Shown: positions 1 to 8,044, counted from the stretch's first letter. The stretch: DNA of 64,000 bases from Chryseobacterium sp. MEBOG06 (GCF_021869765.1 NZ_CP084580.1:2604001-2668000), one strand, 5' to 3'. Numbers and translations: made by a program. The notes: generated by a model not told the origin, from the letters alone.

Positions 1-57
1 GTTATTATGGCTGAACACAAACTTTTGAAAGAGCTTAAACAGGGAAGTCTTCCGTAA
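1..57 (+). CDS. C-terminal end of a gene entering from the left edge
   Basis: Frame 1 is open from the first base to a TAA at 55-57 and reads as a charged helical tail ending KELKQGSLP. It is followed by a non-coding stretch and then a gene on the opposite strand, as expected for the 3' end of a plus-strand gene. Only 18 residues are visible, so the product cannot be named. It could also be a chance open stretch. Confidence 0.4.
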   Translation, partial: VIMAEHKLLKELKQGSLP

Positions 58-134
58 TATTCAATTTAACATAATATAAATTATAGGATTTTTATAGCGT
101 TATTGAAGTAGAGCATTATACCGCTTAGAATCCG

Positions 135-728
135 TTATTTTCCAAATTTTCCTTCCAGATATTCTTTAACGACTTTCTGGAACTCTTCTTTAGTCATATA
201 CTTGTCCAGAAATGTTTCCAGGTTTCTTTTGTTCTCTATTTCCTCAAAATAACTTTCGTGGTCCGTACCATATACTGTTGGATTATTTTGGTCAGGATCT
301 GTGAGGCATACAAAATAATGATCCGGATATCCATAAGAATAAAATATACATATAAATTCCATTTCTGTTCCCTGTACCGTTTCCCTGATTTCATTTTCCT
401 CTACAAATCCTTCCAGCTCGCCAAAATCTTTTGAATCTTCTTTAAATGGCGTAAACAGCCAGTCTTTATAAAAATCCTGCCCATAAAACTGTTCATGGTT
501 TGAAAAATAATGCTCCAGCAGATTGGTGTAGAAAACTTCCTTGTCACTGCTGTACAGATCTCTGTTATTCTCGTAGAACTGATCTATTCCGTAAACATCC
601 CATTCCTGATCATATAAATAATTGCTGAATGTCAGGCTTTTCCAATTCTCCGCGAAGCTTTTTCCCGGGCTTACAGCATCTGTATTTGCACCTAAAGCAT
701 TCAGTTTTTCTAATATATTCGTATACAT
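135..728 (-). CDS. hypothetical protein, possibly SUKH (SMI1/KNR4)-like
   Basis: A 197-residue acidic soluble protein with no signal peptide or membrane segment. The second half has an aromatic-rich strand pattern (FICIFYSYG, HYFVCLTD), then a PTVYGTDHES segment and a closing helix with LETFLDKYM. This order resembles SUKH proteins, which often act as immunity proteins of polymorphic toxins, but no signature residue settles it. It stands alone: a plus-strand gene end lies on one side and a decayed stretch on the other. No cognate toxin is visible within the window on this side. The gene is likely real; the family is a guess. Confidence 0.75.
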   Translation of the reverse strand: MYTNILEKLNALGANTDAVSPGKSFAENWKSLTFSNYLYDQEWDVYGIDQFYENNRDLYSSDKEVFYTNLLEHYFSNHEQFYGQDFYKDWLFTPFKEDSKDFGELEGFVEENEIRETVQGTEMEFICIFYSYGYPDHYFVCLTDPDQNNPTVYGTDHESYFEEIENKRNLETFLDKYMTKEEFQKVVKEYLEGKFGK

Positions 729-1306
729 TATGTTAAATTAGTAGTTTAACTCATTTAAAATCAACTTGATAATCTCCAGTGTTCCACAGTTTCTCCGTGG
801 TCTCTTCCTGGCTGTATTCAAAATAATTCCCATTTTTATCTTTATTTCGCTGGAACAAGCTTAGATTATTTCCTGAACCGGACTGAATCCGGTGGGTACT
901 AAATTACATCATTTTTTAAAAACAGTCCTTAGTCTCTTGCAGGTGATTCTACTTCCTGAAGCGTATTTTTCATCATTTCCAACTGTTCTTTAAAGTACAA
1001 AATCTTGTCACATGACCGCTTTTATTCAATTCATACCAAAAAAAATTAATAATATGAAATCTAAATGATCTGGTCCAATCTGGAGCGTGCCTACAAATTC
1101 TATTAGGTAATCTTTAAATTTTTTTTCCTATATTTGGCCTTCAATTTATCAATATGAACCGCGCGAACTGTCTGCCTCCTCCGGCACCTTAATATTTTCA
1201 AATTAATTTGAAGCCTTCTTATGCCATTAAAAATTAATGGCCGGAATTATTATGCTTCAGATTCTGATAAAAAAATATTAATTCAAATCTTTACAGTTCA
1301 TTCTCA
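729..1306. other. 578-bp gap with decayed coding remnants
   Basis: No intact gene. The left part carries two short minus-strand open fragments (listed separately). The right part is AT-rich. A -7-like element TATATTTG lies at 1129-1136 on the plus strand, about 170 bp before the exporter gene, but without a TTG at the expected -33 distance, so it is weak. Confidence 0.5.
751..1022 (-). pseudogene. two short coding remnants on the minus strand
   Basis: Reading the minus strand, 903-751 is open for about 50 codons without a start and ends KLWNTGDYQVDFK at a TGA (751-753). A second piece from about 1022 to 929 encodes an amphipathic helix (ILYFKEQLEMMKNTLQEV) and ends at TAA. The helix resembles the C-terminal helix of MerR-type regulators, but that is speculative. 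Neither piece has a start or partner, so decayed gene ends are the simplest reading. Chance open frames are possible. Confidence 0.25.
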
Positions 1307-2179
1307 ATGAAAAAATCATATGTATTATTACATCTGGCCGTTATTCTGGCCGGATTTACAGGTGTGTTCGGAAAATTAATCACCCTTAATGAAGGACTGC
1401 TGGTCTGGTACAGACTTCTCTTCTCCTCTATTATTTTATTTTTTATTTTAAAATTGCTGAGAATTCCCTATAGACTTTCTACACAGGAAAAAATCCATAT
1501 AATGAAAGCTGGGCTGCTTATCACCATGCACTGGCTTTTTTTCTACGCCAGCATCAAATACTCCAATATCTCAATTGGTGTGGTATGCTATTGTCTCACC
1601 AGTTTTTTTACTGCGGTATTCAAGCCCATCATTGACAGGGAGAAATTCAGAATCTCAGAACTTCTTCTCAGTGCACTCACTTTACTGGGAATCAGCCTGA
1701 TCTTTCATTTCGATGCTTCTTATCAGCTGGGGATTATGCTGGGTGTTATTTCTTCTGCTTTAGGAGCGCTGTACACCATTTATAATAATCGCTTGGTCAG
1801 ACATTTTGATACCAAAGTAATCAACTTTTATCAGATGATTGGCGGTACTTTAGGCCTCGGAGCAATTTTGCCCATATATCTACTTGTTTTCCCGGCAGAT
1901 AGCATAGTACCTGACTGGAAAAACACGGCTTATTTGGGCGTTTTAGCTCTTTTTTGTACAGTTGGATTATATGTGGCTTTTGCAGAGGTTTTGAAGAAAA
2001 TTTCGGCATTCACTGTGAATTTAACCTTCAATCTTGAACCTGTTTACGCCATCATTATAGCTTTTCTGTTTTTTGGAGAAAGCAAAGAAGTAGGATTGGC
2101 ATTTTATGTAGGATTGACATTCATTATTGCTTCTGTTATTTTGCAGACACTCATTTCAGTGAAGAAAGTACAATACTAA
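1307..2179 (+). CDS. EamA/DMT-family transporter
   Basis: A 290-residue inner-membrane protein with about ten hydrophobic helices arranged as two EamA repeats (roughly residues 5-135 and 145-280), the usual size for the drug/metabolite transporter superfamily. Members export or import small metabolites by facilitated or proton-coupled transport; the substrate cannot be read from sequence. The ATG at 1307 begins MKKSYVLLHLAV, which enters directly into helix 1. A strong hairpin terminator follows at 2208-2242, so the gene looks monocistronic. A second, only distantly similar EamA gene sits at 51297. Confidence 0.9.
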   Translation: MKKSYVLLHLAVILAGFTGVFGKLITLNEGLLVWYRLLFSSIILFFILKLLRIPYRLSTQEKIHIMKAGLLITMHWLFFYASIKYSNISIGVVCYCLTSFFTAVFKPIIDREKFRISELLLSALTLLGISLIFHFDASYQLGIMLGVISSALGALYTIYNNRLVRHFDTKVINFYQMIGGTLGLGAILPIYLLVFPADSIVPDWKNTAYLGVLALFCTVGLYVAFAEVLKKISAFTVNLTFNLEPVYAIIIAFLFFGESKEVGLAFYVGLTFIIASVILQTLISVKKVQY

Positions 2180-2207
2180 ATAAAGCTATTGATTCTTTCG
2201 AAATAAC

Positions 2208-2242
2208 AAGCCATGTCAAGGGGTTGAACCTTGACATGGCTT
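2208..2242 (+). terminator. strong hairpin terminator
   Basis: A perfect 14-bp stem (2208-2221 with 2229-2242) and a 7-nt loop follow the exporter stop codon by 28 bp. A T-rich stretch follows. Confidence 0.75.
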
Positions 2243-2259
2243 ACAAATTTTTACTTTAA

Positions 2260-2323
2260 CCACAAAAGTTTTTTAAACACTTTAGTTTAAAGCGTTGCGT
2301 ATATAAAGTACAATAGAGTTCTT
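2260..2323 (+). repeat. dispersed intergenic repeat, copy 1
   Basis: This stretch (CCACAAAAGTTTT, then TTTAAAG(C/T)GTTGCG and ATATAAAGTA) matches the reverse complement of 16179-16252, with a short insertion in the other copy. Both copies lie outside genes. Confidence 0.6.
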
Positions 2324-2546
2324 GGAAAATTTTTGATTTTTCTCCTAAAGTAAACTTATAATGCAGGAAAACATTGAACTTTCTTAAGTGTTCTCAAGTG
2401 TTTAAACAAACTTTAGAATGTTATTTATTAAATTTTATAGGATCAGAATATGGATGTATTATGGATTACTCTGAGAAGTTAAAATTTCAGGCAAAGAATT
2501 TATAATCTTTCCTTTCTGTTAAAACAAACTTCAGAATACAATGATT

Positions 2547-3416
2547 TTACGGCTTGATGACCTTCCACAGGTCCGTTAAATTGGGAATGTGAGTCGTAAT
2601 CAAGGATGCCGGTCTATCTAGGCCGTCTTTTGCTTCCATACAACCCCACTCGCCCTTTGTTCTGTATGGGATTACCTCTGCCCAAAGGGCTTTGGAGGGA
2701 TCAATGGCCAGTAAAGCAGCTACTGTATCGTGGAGCGCTTTTTCTTTGAGTTCCACTGCATCCAGGAACAGGCTGAGCCCCTTGTTATGGCTGCGAAACG
2801 GAATAAGCAGTTCAGCATCTGCTTTGGTAAAGACAGCGCCATGGCATACATTTTTACTGATCATGCGTCTTTCGCCCATCGGTATGGAGAACAGCACTTC
2901 TGCAGCTAGCGGATTACCGTTCAGGTTAAAGGTTGCGCAAGTACGTTTCCCGTCAAATTTCTCTAGACGGTGTTCCTTTGGGATGATATTGTCTCCTGCG
3001 AAACCTCCCTGACAAAACCAGCGGTCAAAGAAAATTCCGGTTTCAAATAAAGAATGTGGATTCGTCAGTGCTGCTCCGGTTAGCAAAGTACAATCGGGAA
3101 ATTGAAGAAGTGTTTCCGCCATGATGCTGGCCGCAGTATCGTCTGCTTCTGAATGCTCAAAATTTCCGACCCATTCCCGGTAAAAACCAGAAACACGGTT
3201 GGCTGTAGATTTGGGTGTTCCGGCTCCGATCCGGATATCTTCTCTATCCAGCATTCGTAGAATGTGGCGTACAAAACCAATCTGGTCTGTTCCTCCAGGA
3301 TGCACAGAAACACTTACCAGGTTAACCTTGGGATGTGTTGCTAAAATACTGAGGGTCATAGAATCGTCGGGATCAGCAGTTTCCATATCGAAATGGAAAG
3401 GCAATTTAGGCTGCAT
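2547..3416 (-). CDS. nucleoside hydrolase-like protein
   Basis: A 289-residue cytoplasmic protein with the N-terminal Asp cluster of the inosine-uridine nucleoside hydrolase superfamily: residues 8-18 read HFDMETADPDD, corresponding to the Ca-binding DxDxxxDD loop. The family splits the N-glycosidic bond of nucleosides for base salvage. The loop departs from the classic DTDPGxDD form (ETADPDD), so it may belong to a side branch with another substrate. The ATG at 3416 puts the motif directly at the N-terminus, as is normal. A -7 element lies at 3452-3459, giving a leader of about 30 nt. The gene is monocistronic. Confidence 0.85.
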   Translation of the reverse strand: MQPKLPFHFDMETADPDDSMTLSILATHPKVNLVSVSVHPGGTDQIGFVRHILRMLDREDIRIGAGTPKSTANRVSGFYREWVGNFEHSEADDTAASIMAETLLQFPDCTLLTGAALTNPHSLFETGIFFDRWFCQGGFAGDNIIPKEHRLEKFDGKRTCATFNLNGNPLAAEVLFSIPMGERRMISKNVCHGAVFTKADAELLIPFRSHNKGLSLFLDAVELKEKALHDTVAALLAIDPSKALWAEVIPYRTKGEWGCMEAKDGLDRPASLITTHIPNLTDLWKVIKP

Positions 3417-3451
3417 GTAGTAATTTTTTGTCGTTTATTAGTTTTCAGCTG

Positions 3452-3459
3452 CAAAGATA
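3452..3459 (-). promoter_or_regulatory. -7 promoter element for the nucleoside hydrolase gene
   Basis: On the minus strand this reads TATCTTTG, matching the Bacteroidota -7 consensus TAnnTTTG, about 36 bp before the start codon. No TTG is seen at the -33 distance. Confidence 0.45.
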
Positions 3460-3656
3460 TAGAAAATAAAAATTATGCTTTATCGGCAACCTTACTGAAG
3501 ATTATCTTTAAAGTTAAAAAAATATACTATTAGACGTAAATTTTATTTTAATTGCAATAGTTTTGAACATATATCAGGCGACTTGGTAATTCATGACAAA
3601 CATACATTGAACCTTTCAAATCTAGAATATCACCGTCAAACACACGGTTTTGAATA

Positions 3657-3697
3657 AAAAAGGGCCTCTCAAGATACTATTTCTGGGAGGCTCTTTT
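3657..3697 (-). terminator. terminator of the YdcF-like gene
   Basis: Arms 3657-3667 (AAAAGGGCCTC) and 3687-3697 (GAGGCTCTTTT) pair apart from one G-T. On the minus strand the hairpin ends in a T-run, about 40 bp after the stop codon at 3735. Confidence 0.65.
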
Positions 3698-3734
3698 ATT
3701 TAATTTTGTATCACTATTTTTCACCAAAACAGTA

Positions 3735-4517
3735 CTATCCATTCATTCCCAAACTGTTATATAATTGAACCTGCCAGATTCCCAATACTTCTTTTAGCAT
3801 CACAAAGGTAAATGCGGCATTATAGCTGTTTGGAAATATCGTTATTTCGGTATCTATAAAATCTGATGCTTGTGGAACAGGATTCAATCCAAATGTCTGA
3901 AACAGAGAAACAGATCTCTTCATATGAAACCCGGAAGTTACCAGATATACACTGGAAGGAGCCATTTGCTTTATTATTTTGCTGGAATATTTTGCGTTTT
4001 CATAGGTATTCATGCTTTTATCTTCCCTGATAAGATCAGAATCTGATACCCCCATACTTTTAAAATTTTCACTGAATAGCTCAGCTTCACTCTTATGTCC
4101 CCTTCCCTTTCCTGAAATCAATATTTTACAGGGCTGATTATTTTTCTTGTATTGATTATACAATTGATAAGCTTTGACGATTCTGGAATAAGACATGGTA
4201 TGCAGTGTTTCGGTATTGTCAAAATCTATCACACCACCACCCAATACTACAATAACAGCACTCTGAGAAGATGTATCTTTAGTATTAGAAGTATTAACGT
4301 AACTTTTCTGCAGATATCCGGAGGTTAGTTTGCCTAAGAAACCATTTCCTATAAAGATAATCATTAAAACAGCCAATATCAAGATTCCTGTCCTCAGATT
4401 TTTACGCTTATTTTTTCTTTTTAACAGGGCTATACTTACTACCGCAAGAAATACTAGGAAATAAGGCTCTGTAAACAGCTGAAAAATACGAAATAAAAGG
4501 TCTAGCAAAAATTTCAT
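3735..4517 (-). CDS. YdcF/SanA-like (DUF218) membrane protein
   Basis: A 260-residue protein with two N-terminal hydrophobic helices (about residues 17-32 and 43-62) followed by a DUF218 domain. The domain starts at VVLGGG (90-95), continues with ILISGKGRGHKSEAE and ENAKYSS, and ends with YLVTSGFHMKRS. In this family the conserved Gly-rich, Glu and His residues line a Rossmann-like pocket. SanA/ElyC relatives affect envelope integrity, but the chemistry is not established. The protein should sit in the inner membrane with the domain outside. It has its own -7 element and terminator. Confidence 0.88.
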   Translation of the reverse strand: MKFLLDLLFRIFQLFTEPYFLVFLAVVSIALLKRKNKRKNLRTGILILAVLMIIFIGNGFLGKLTSGYLQKSYVNTSNTKDTSSQSAVIVVLGGGVIDFDNTETLHTMSYSRIVKAYQLYNQYKKNNQPCKILISGKGRGHKSEAELFSENFKSMGVSDSDLIREDKSMNTYENAKYSSKIIKQMAPSSVYLVTSGFHMKRSVSLFQTFGLNPVPQASDFIDTEITIFPNSYNAAFTFVMLKEVLGIWQVQLYNSLGMNG

Positions 4518-4557
4518 TTTTTGATATTATTGATTAGTGTTTAAATAAAATATTTTT

Positions 4558-4565
4558 CAAAGATA
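4558..4565 (-). promoter_or_regulatory. -7 promoter element for the YdcF-like gene
   Basis: The minus strand reads TATCTTTG (TAnnTTTG consensus) about 41 bp upstream of the start. The -33 element is unclear. Confidence 0.45.
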
Positions 4566-4765
4566 GGCTAATTTACCCATTGCATAGTTTCAATGCGTTT
4601 TAATAACCTCATAGATATTTCAATTTTTCCTTCCTTGTTTAAAAAAAAGAATTCTGTTTTTTACATTAATCTGATGATCATCTGACACTTTTTATTTCTC
4701 ATTTTCAGCATTCTACTATTTTATTTTTTATTTAATAATTTTACAAGATTAGAATATTGAGTACA

Positions 4766-5578
4766 ATGGATTATCAAACCTTCCAGCCACAGCCGGATCT
4801 GGCTTCTATCATAAAATGCTACTGGACTCTGGACAGCCCCAGAGAAGCCGTTCCGCAGGTACAAACCATTGTTCCGGATGGCTGCATGGAAATGATCATT
4901 CATTATGGTGACCTTTATCATCAATATATTGATGGGAAACCAGTTCTACAGCCTAGAAGCTGTGTTTTTGGACAGTTGACCGAACCCTTGAAAATAGAGC
5001 CCACAGGTATTACCGGTATTTTCTCTGTTCGCTTTCATCATGATGGGTTCATTCCATTTGCTACAATTCCTATTAAAGAAATGGATGATCAGGCCATTCC
5101 GCTGGAAAAACTCTTCGGAATACAGGGCGCTGAATTAGAAGAAAACGTATTGAAAGCTTCAACAGTACAGGAAAAAATAAATATTGTAGAAACGTTTCTA
5201 CTGAAAAGACTTAATACAGAAACCATTGACAGAATTGTACAATCTACCGTGGATTTTCTTTTGAATGTCGACGGAAGAATATCAGTCAATGAACTTTCAA
5301 GACAGACCAATATCAACAGAAGACAACTGGAACGTAAGTTTTCTTCAGCTATTGGATTGAGTCCGAAACAGCTCTCAAAAACCATCCGGCTTCAAACGAC
5401 AATCAAACATCTTCTCAATAAAGAATATGCCAGTCTTACAGCACTCGCCTACGAATCCGAATATTACGATCAGGCTCATTTCATCAAAGATTTTAAGGAG
5501 TTTACAGGATTTACCCCCAAAGAATTTTACGGAGATACGCTGCAAATGTCTCTTCTATTCTACAGAAAAGATTCCTGA
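4766..5578 (+). CDS. AraC-family transcriptional regulator
   Basis: A regulator of 270 residues. The N-terminal ~110 residues form the cupin-like sensor domain seen in DUF6597 regulators (IKCYWTLDSP, VPDGCMEMIIHYGD). Residues ~165-255 form a C-terminal AraC helix-turn-helix pair (ISVNELSRQTNINRRQLERK, then YYDQAHFIKDFKEFTGFTPKEF). I chose the ATG at 4766; a TTG three codons upstream (4757) is also in frame but is the less usual start. The gene is followed 66 bp later by a DUF6265 gene on the same strand, a probable target or partner. The effector is unknown. Confidence 0.9.
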   Translation: MDYQTFQPQPDLASIIKCYWTLDSPREAVPQVQTIVPDGCMEMIIHYGDLYHQYIDGKPVLQPRSCVFGQLTEPLKIEPTGITGIFSVRFHHDGFIPFATIPIKEMDDQAIPLEKLFGIQGAELEENVLKASTVQEKINIVETFLLKRLNTETIDRIVQSTVDFLLNVDGRISVNELSRQTNINRRQLERKFSSAIGLSPKQLSKTIRLQTTIKHLLNKEYASLTALAYESEYYDQAHFIKDFKEFTGFTPKEFYGDTLQMSLLFYRKDS

Positions 5579-5644
5579 TGTCGCATTTTTACAATTTTAA
5601 GACCGTTCTTATTTTCAATTTTGCTGAAATAAAATCATCTGACA

Positions 5645-6118
5645 ATGAAAACAAAATTAATCCTTGCAATGATCGGTGTATCCATTGCAGCCAGCTGGAC
5701 ACAACAACAAAGTGAAATTAAAAAAATTGAATGGCTTCTCGGAACCTGGGAAGCAAAAACCTCCAAAGGAAGCCTCTACGAAACCTGGACCCGAAAAAGT
5801 GATACCGAACTTCAAGGAAAAAGTTATTATCTGAAACAAAAAGACACCATCCTTTTTGAATCTGTCCGCTTGGTAGAAAAAGATAAAAAACTGCACTATA
5901 TGGTATCTGTAAAAGGTCAGCATAATGAACAGCCTGTTGATTTTGTATCAACTTCTACGTCCATGCCCCATGCACTTATATTTGAGAATAAAGAGAATGA
6001 CTTTCCCCAAATAATTACTTACAAAAAGATCCGCAAAGATTCTTTATTTGCTGAAATCTCAGGAATGATGAACGGAAAAATGGCCAGACAGGCATTCCCT
6101 ATGAAGAAGATACAGTAA
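5645..6118 (+). CDS. DUF6265-domain secreted protein
   Basis: A 157-residue protein with a signal-like N-terminus (MKTKLILAMIGVSIAASW) and one DUF6265 domain, recognised by IEWLLGTWEAK, SLYETWTRKSDTELQG and LIFENKENDFPQIITY. The fold is expected to be a small beta-barrel of lipocalin or calycin style, probably binding a hydrophobic ligand in the periplasm; no enzyme activity is known. It lies 66 bp after the AraC regulator on the same strand, which suggests co-regulation. A small hairpin (6153-6172) follows the stop codon. Confidence 0.85.
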   Translation: MKTKLILAMIGVSIAASWTQQQSEIKKIEWLLGTWEAKTSKGSLYETWTRKSDTELQGKSYYLKQKDTILFESVRLVEKDKKLHYMVSVKGQHNEQPVDFVSTSTSMPHALIFENKENDFPQIITYKKIRKDSLFAEISGMMNGKMARQAFPMKKIQ

Positions 6119-6237
6119 ATGCTGTCTTTTTATCGTGCTTACCATAACCAGAGCTTTGTATTTTTACAAAGCCCTACAATGTATTGACAACAACAGACCA
6201 TGAAAAATTAGTAGAATAATTTCGACTCATTTATCTT

Positions 6238-6267
6238 TTTGTTTATACAAAATTATTTATACATTTG
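6238..6267 (+). promoter_or_regulatory. consensus Bacteroidota promoter
   Basis: TTTG at 6238-6241, 18 bp, then TACATTTG at 6260-6267. Both elements of the flavobacterial consensus are present at acceptable spacing. No annotated gene starts nearby; only the small GTG ORF at 6322 lies downstream. Confidence 0.55.
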
Positions 6268-6321
6268 CACTCATCAAACAACACACTTTTTGGTGTGTTA
6301 ATAGAAAAGCAATACCTACCC

Positions 6322-6438
6322 GTGAAAAAGCAAAAAAGGATCGCCGTTTTTATAACCGTACTCCACATATTTTTGGACAGACATTTTTGTAAACAAAAAA
6401 ACAAAAACTCCGCCTTAAATATAAAGAAACGACTGTAA
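6322..6438 (+). CDS. possible 38-residue small protein
   Basis: A GTG-start ORF of 38 codons ending at TAA, about 50 bp after the predicted transcription start of the promoter at 6238-6267. The product starts VKKQKRIAVFITVLHIFL, a short basic-hydrophobic segment, and then becomes strongly basic. GTG starts are uncommon here and there is no family match, so the transcript may instead be non-coding. Confidence 0.3.
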   Translation: MKKQKRIAVFITVLHIFLDRHFCKQKNKNSALNIKKRL

Positions 6439-6480
6439 CCTTAAACAGGTAAATACAGATTTTGTATCATAAAAATCAAA

Positions 6481-6529
6481 GACTATAGTCATGTGCGATG
6501 TCAGGCTGATATCGCACATGACTATAGTC
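6481..6529. repeat. perfect 19-bp inverted repeat
   Basis: Arms 6481-6499 and 6511-6529 are perfectly complementary with an 11-nt loop. The outer ten bases, GACTATAGTC, are themselves palindromic. On the plus strand an A-run follows; on the minus strand the hairpin runs into T-rich sequence. It could end a minus-strand transcript, but no minus-strand gene lies to its right. Confidence 0.65.
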
Positions 6530-6571
6530 CAAAAAAAACAGCACATCCCAAAATCTGTGAGAGATCATTCT

Positions 6572-6650
6572 CCGTTTTATCAGGCAAACTCATATGCTCA
6601 TCTTTATCTTACTGAAAAAAGAAATCTATTTTTGAAAATGTACGTTTAAA
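6572..6650 (+). repeat. diverged third copy of the 112-bp repeat
   Basis: The order of matches (CCG-TTTATCAGGCAA, GCTCATC, TTACTnAAAA, TTTTGAAAA, CGTTTAAA) follows the copies at 7579 and 7898, but identity is much lower. Recognised by eye only. Confidence 0.4.
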
Positions 6651-6761
6651 TAAAAAATACGATTTATTGTTGATTAATTACTGTATATATTATTAAAAGA
6701 TTATAAACAAATTTGATTTCAAAATTAATATTGTCTCAATGCAATGTGGTTTTAAAAAAAA

Positions 6762-6769
6762 TACATTTG
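6762..6769 (+). promoter_or_regulatory. -7 promoter element for the methyltransferase gene
   Basis: TACATTTG fits TAnnTTTG and would start transcription near 6775, just before the ATG at 6797. It lies inside the longer reading that would begin at the TTG at 6713, and so decides the start codon in favour of 6797. Confidence 0.5.
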
Positions 6770-6796
6770 TCTTGTAACTTTAACACAATCAATGAT

Positions 6797-7561
6797 ATGT
6801 CAACAGTTCTCAAAACATTTGTAGCTTATCTTAAAAGACCTGCTCTTTATCCCGAACTGGGCAGAAAAATTATTAAAAACACAATCAACAGAAGAAGCCC
6901 GTTCAAAGGAAAAGCAAAAACAAATTCCTGGGCTGCTTCCATAGCGGTATCCCAAAAAGAGGCCGTTTCCAGGCTTTTCTCCATGGATACTGATCATTTC
7001 AGAGAGATATATGCTGATACGCTGAAAGAAGCAAACTTAAAAGAAAAAGAATGCCCTATCACAATGGGCGGGCCTGGTGCCCTGGAGCTTATTTATTATG
7101 CGTGTGAATTTACCAAAGCACAAAACGTTCTTGAAACAGGAGTGGCTTATGGATGGTCTTCTTTAGCCATACTGCTTTCAATAAAAAAAAGAAATGGCAC
7201 GCTATATAGCTCAGATATGCCTTATCTTGCTCAGGATGGAGATCGCTATGTAGGCTATATTGTTCCTGAAAACCTCAAAAAGTTTTGGAAGTTATTTCGT
7301 TTTGCAGATAGAGAATCTTTGCCTAAAATCTTTAAAAAAGTATCTTTTTTTGATGTTTTCCACTACGATTCTGATAAAAGTTACTACGGAAGAATGTGGG
7401 CTTATCATCAAATTTATAAAAGATTGAAACCCGGTGCCGTATTTATCAGTGATGATATTGGCGACAATTCTGCATATCAGGATTTTTGTCATAAAAAAAA
7501 GATTAAAACTTCTGTTGTACAATACTGTGGAAAATACATCGGAGTTTTTATAAAACAATAA
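6797..7561 (+). CDS. class I SAM-dependent methyltransferase
   Basis: A 254-residue enzyme of the Methyltransf_24 type. The SAM motif I, VLETGVAYGWSS, is at about residues 111-122, an acidic motif II (LYSSDMP) lies near residue 140, and the post-core segment GAVFISDDIGDNSAYQDF resembles O-methyltransferases that act on sugars or small phenolics. The substrate is unknown. The frame extends back to a TTG at 6713, but a -7 element sits between that codon and the ATG at 6797, so the ATG is preferred. It stands alone, and the repeats downstream are non-coding. Confidence 0.88.
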   Translation: MSTVLKTFVAYLKRPALYPELGRKIIKNTINRRSPFKGKAKTNSWAASIAVSQKEAVSRLFSMDTDHFREIYADTLKEANLKEKECPITMGGPGALELIYYACEFTKAQNVLETGVAYGWSSLAILLSIKKRNGTLYSSDMPYLAQDGDRYVGYIVPENLKKFWKLFRFADRESLPKIFKKVSFFDVFHYDSDKSYYGRMWAYHQIYKRLKPGAVFISDDIGDNSAYQDFCHKKKIKTSVVQYCGKYIGVFIKQ

Positions 7562-7578
7562 AGAAAAACGATCCACAT

Positions 7579-7690
7579 CGCTTCATCAGGCAAGTCCACT
7601 TGCCCATCCTCAGCCTACTCCAAAATATAAAAGCCTTTATCTTAAAACTTTGCGTTTAAAAATTCTAATAAAATATTTGAACCATTAAGA
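7579..7690 (+). repeat. 112-bp direct repeat, copy 1
   Basis: Nearly identical to 7898-8009, with a few substitutions and small length changes. Each copy starts CGCTTCATCAGGCAAGTCCA, contains the small hairpin GGCAAGT/ACTTGCC, and ends at GAACCATTAAGA. Confidence 0.8.
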
Positions 7691-7813
7691 ATAGATGAGT
7701 TGTTAAGAATAATTAAGAGAAGATCTAAAGATATTCAAGAAGCATAACGCTTAACTCAAATTTATTTGAGTCTTAACTTCACTTAAAACCTTAAGTACCC
7801 TTAATGGTTCAAA
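7676..7813. repeat. fold-back element with 14-bp arms
   Basis: TTTGAACCATTAAG (7676-7689) pairs perfectly with 7800-7813. A nested hairpin ACTCAAA/TTTGAGT lies at 7754-7771. The left arm is shared with the end of the 112-bp repeat. Confidence 0.55.
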
Positions 7814-7897
7814 AAATCTCGCTGATCAAGCAGATATCGAAGATTCTTATGTTTACTCTATCTGCGCAATCTCCTAAATCTGCGTACGACTATCATC

Positions 7898-8009
7898 CGC
7901 TTCATCAGGCAAGTCCACTTGCCCATCCTTAGCCTACTCAAAAATATAAAAACCTTTCTTTGAAAACTTTGCGTTTAAAATTCTAATAAAATATTTGAAC
8001 CATTAAGAA
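7898..8009 (+). repeat. 112-bp direct repeat, copy 2
   Basis: Second copy of the repeat at 7579-7690, 319 bp further on and in the same orientation. Confidence 0.8.
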
Positions 8010-8044
8010 GGATTAAGCAGTTAAGAATATTAAGGAAATAGAAA

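Larger units (their letters stand above)
2180..2546. other. 367-bp gap: terminator and dispersed repeat
   Basis: It holds the terminator of the exporter (2208-2242) and a repeat copy (2260-2323) that recurs inverted at 16179-16252. The remainder, up to the 3' end of the minus-strand nucleoside hydrolase gene, is AT-rich and has no credible gene. Confidence 0.6.
3417..3734. other. 318-bp gap between two minus-strand genes
   Basis: It contains the -7 element of the nucleoside hydrolase gene near its left end and the terminator of the YdcF-like gene near its right end. The middle part shows no gene or clear repeat. Confidence 0.6.
6119..6796. other. 678-bp gap: promoter, small ORF, hairpin, diverged repeat
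   Basis: In order: a hairpin without a T-run (6153-6172), a consensus promoter (6238-6267), a 38-codon GTG-start ORF (6322-6438), a perfect 19-bp inverted repeat (6481-6529), a diverged copy (6572-6650) of the 112-bp repeat seen at 7579 and 7898, and the -7 element of the methyltransferase gene (6762-6769). Confidence 0.6.

Noticed and set aside
3080..3420. Open frames antisense or out of frame within the nucleoside hydrolase gene
   Set aside because: The nucleoside hydrolase reading has the conserved Asp loop; the others are shadows.
4757..4765. TTG start three codons before the AraC ATG
   Set aside because: An ATG follows at once and is the more common start; the difference is only three residues.
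6713..6796. TTG-started extension of the methyltransferase
   Set aside because: A -7 promoter element (6762-6769) lies inside it, so this part is probably not transcribed with the gene.
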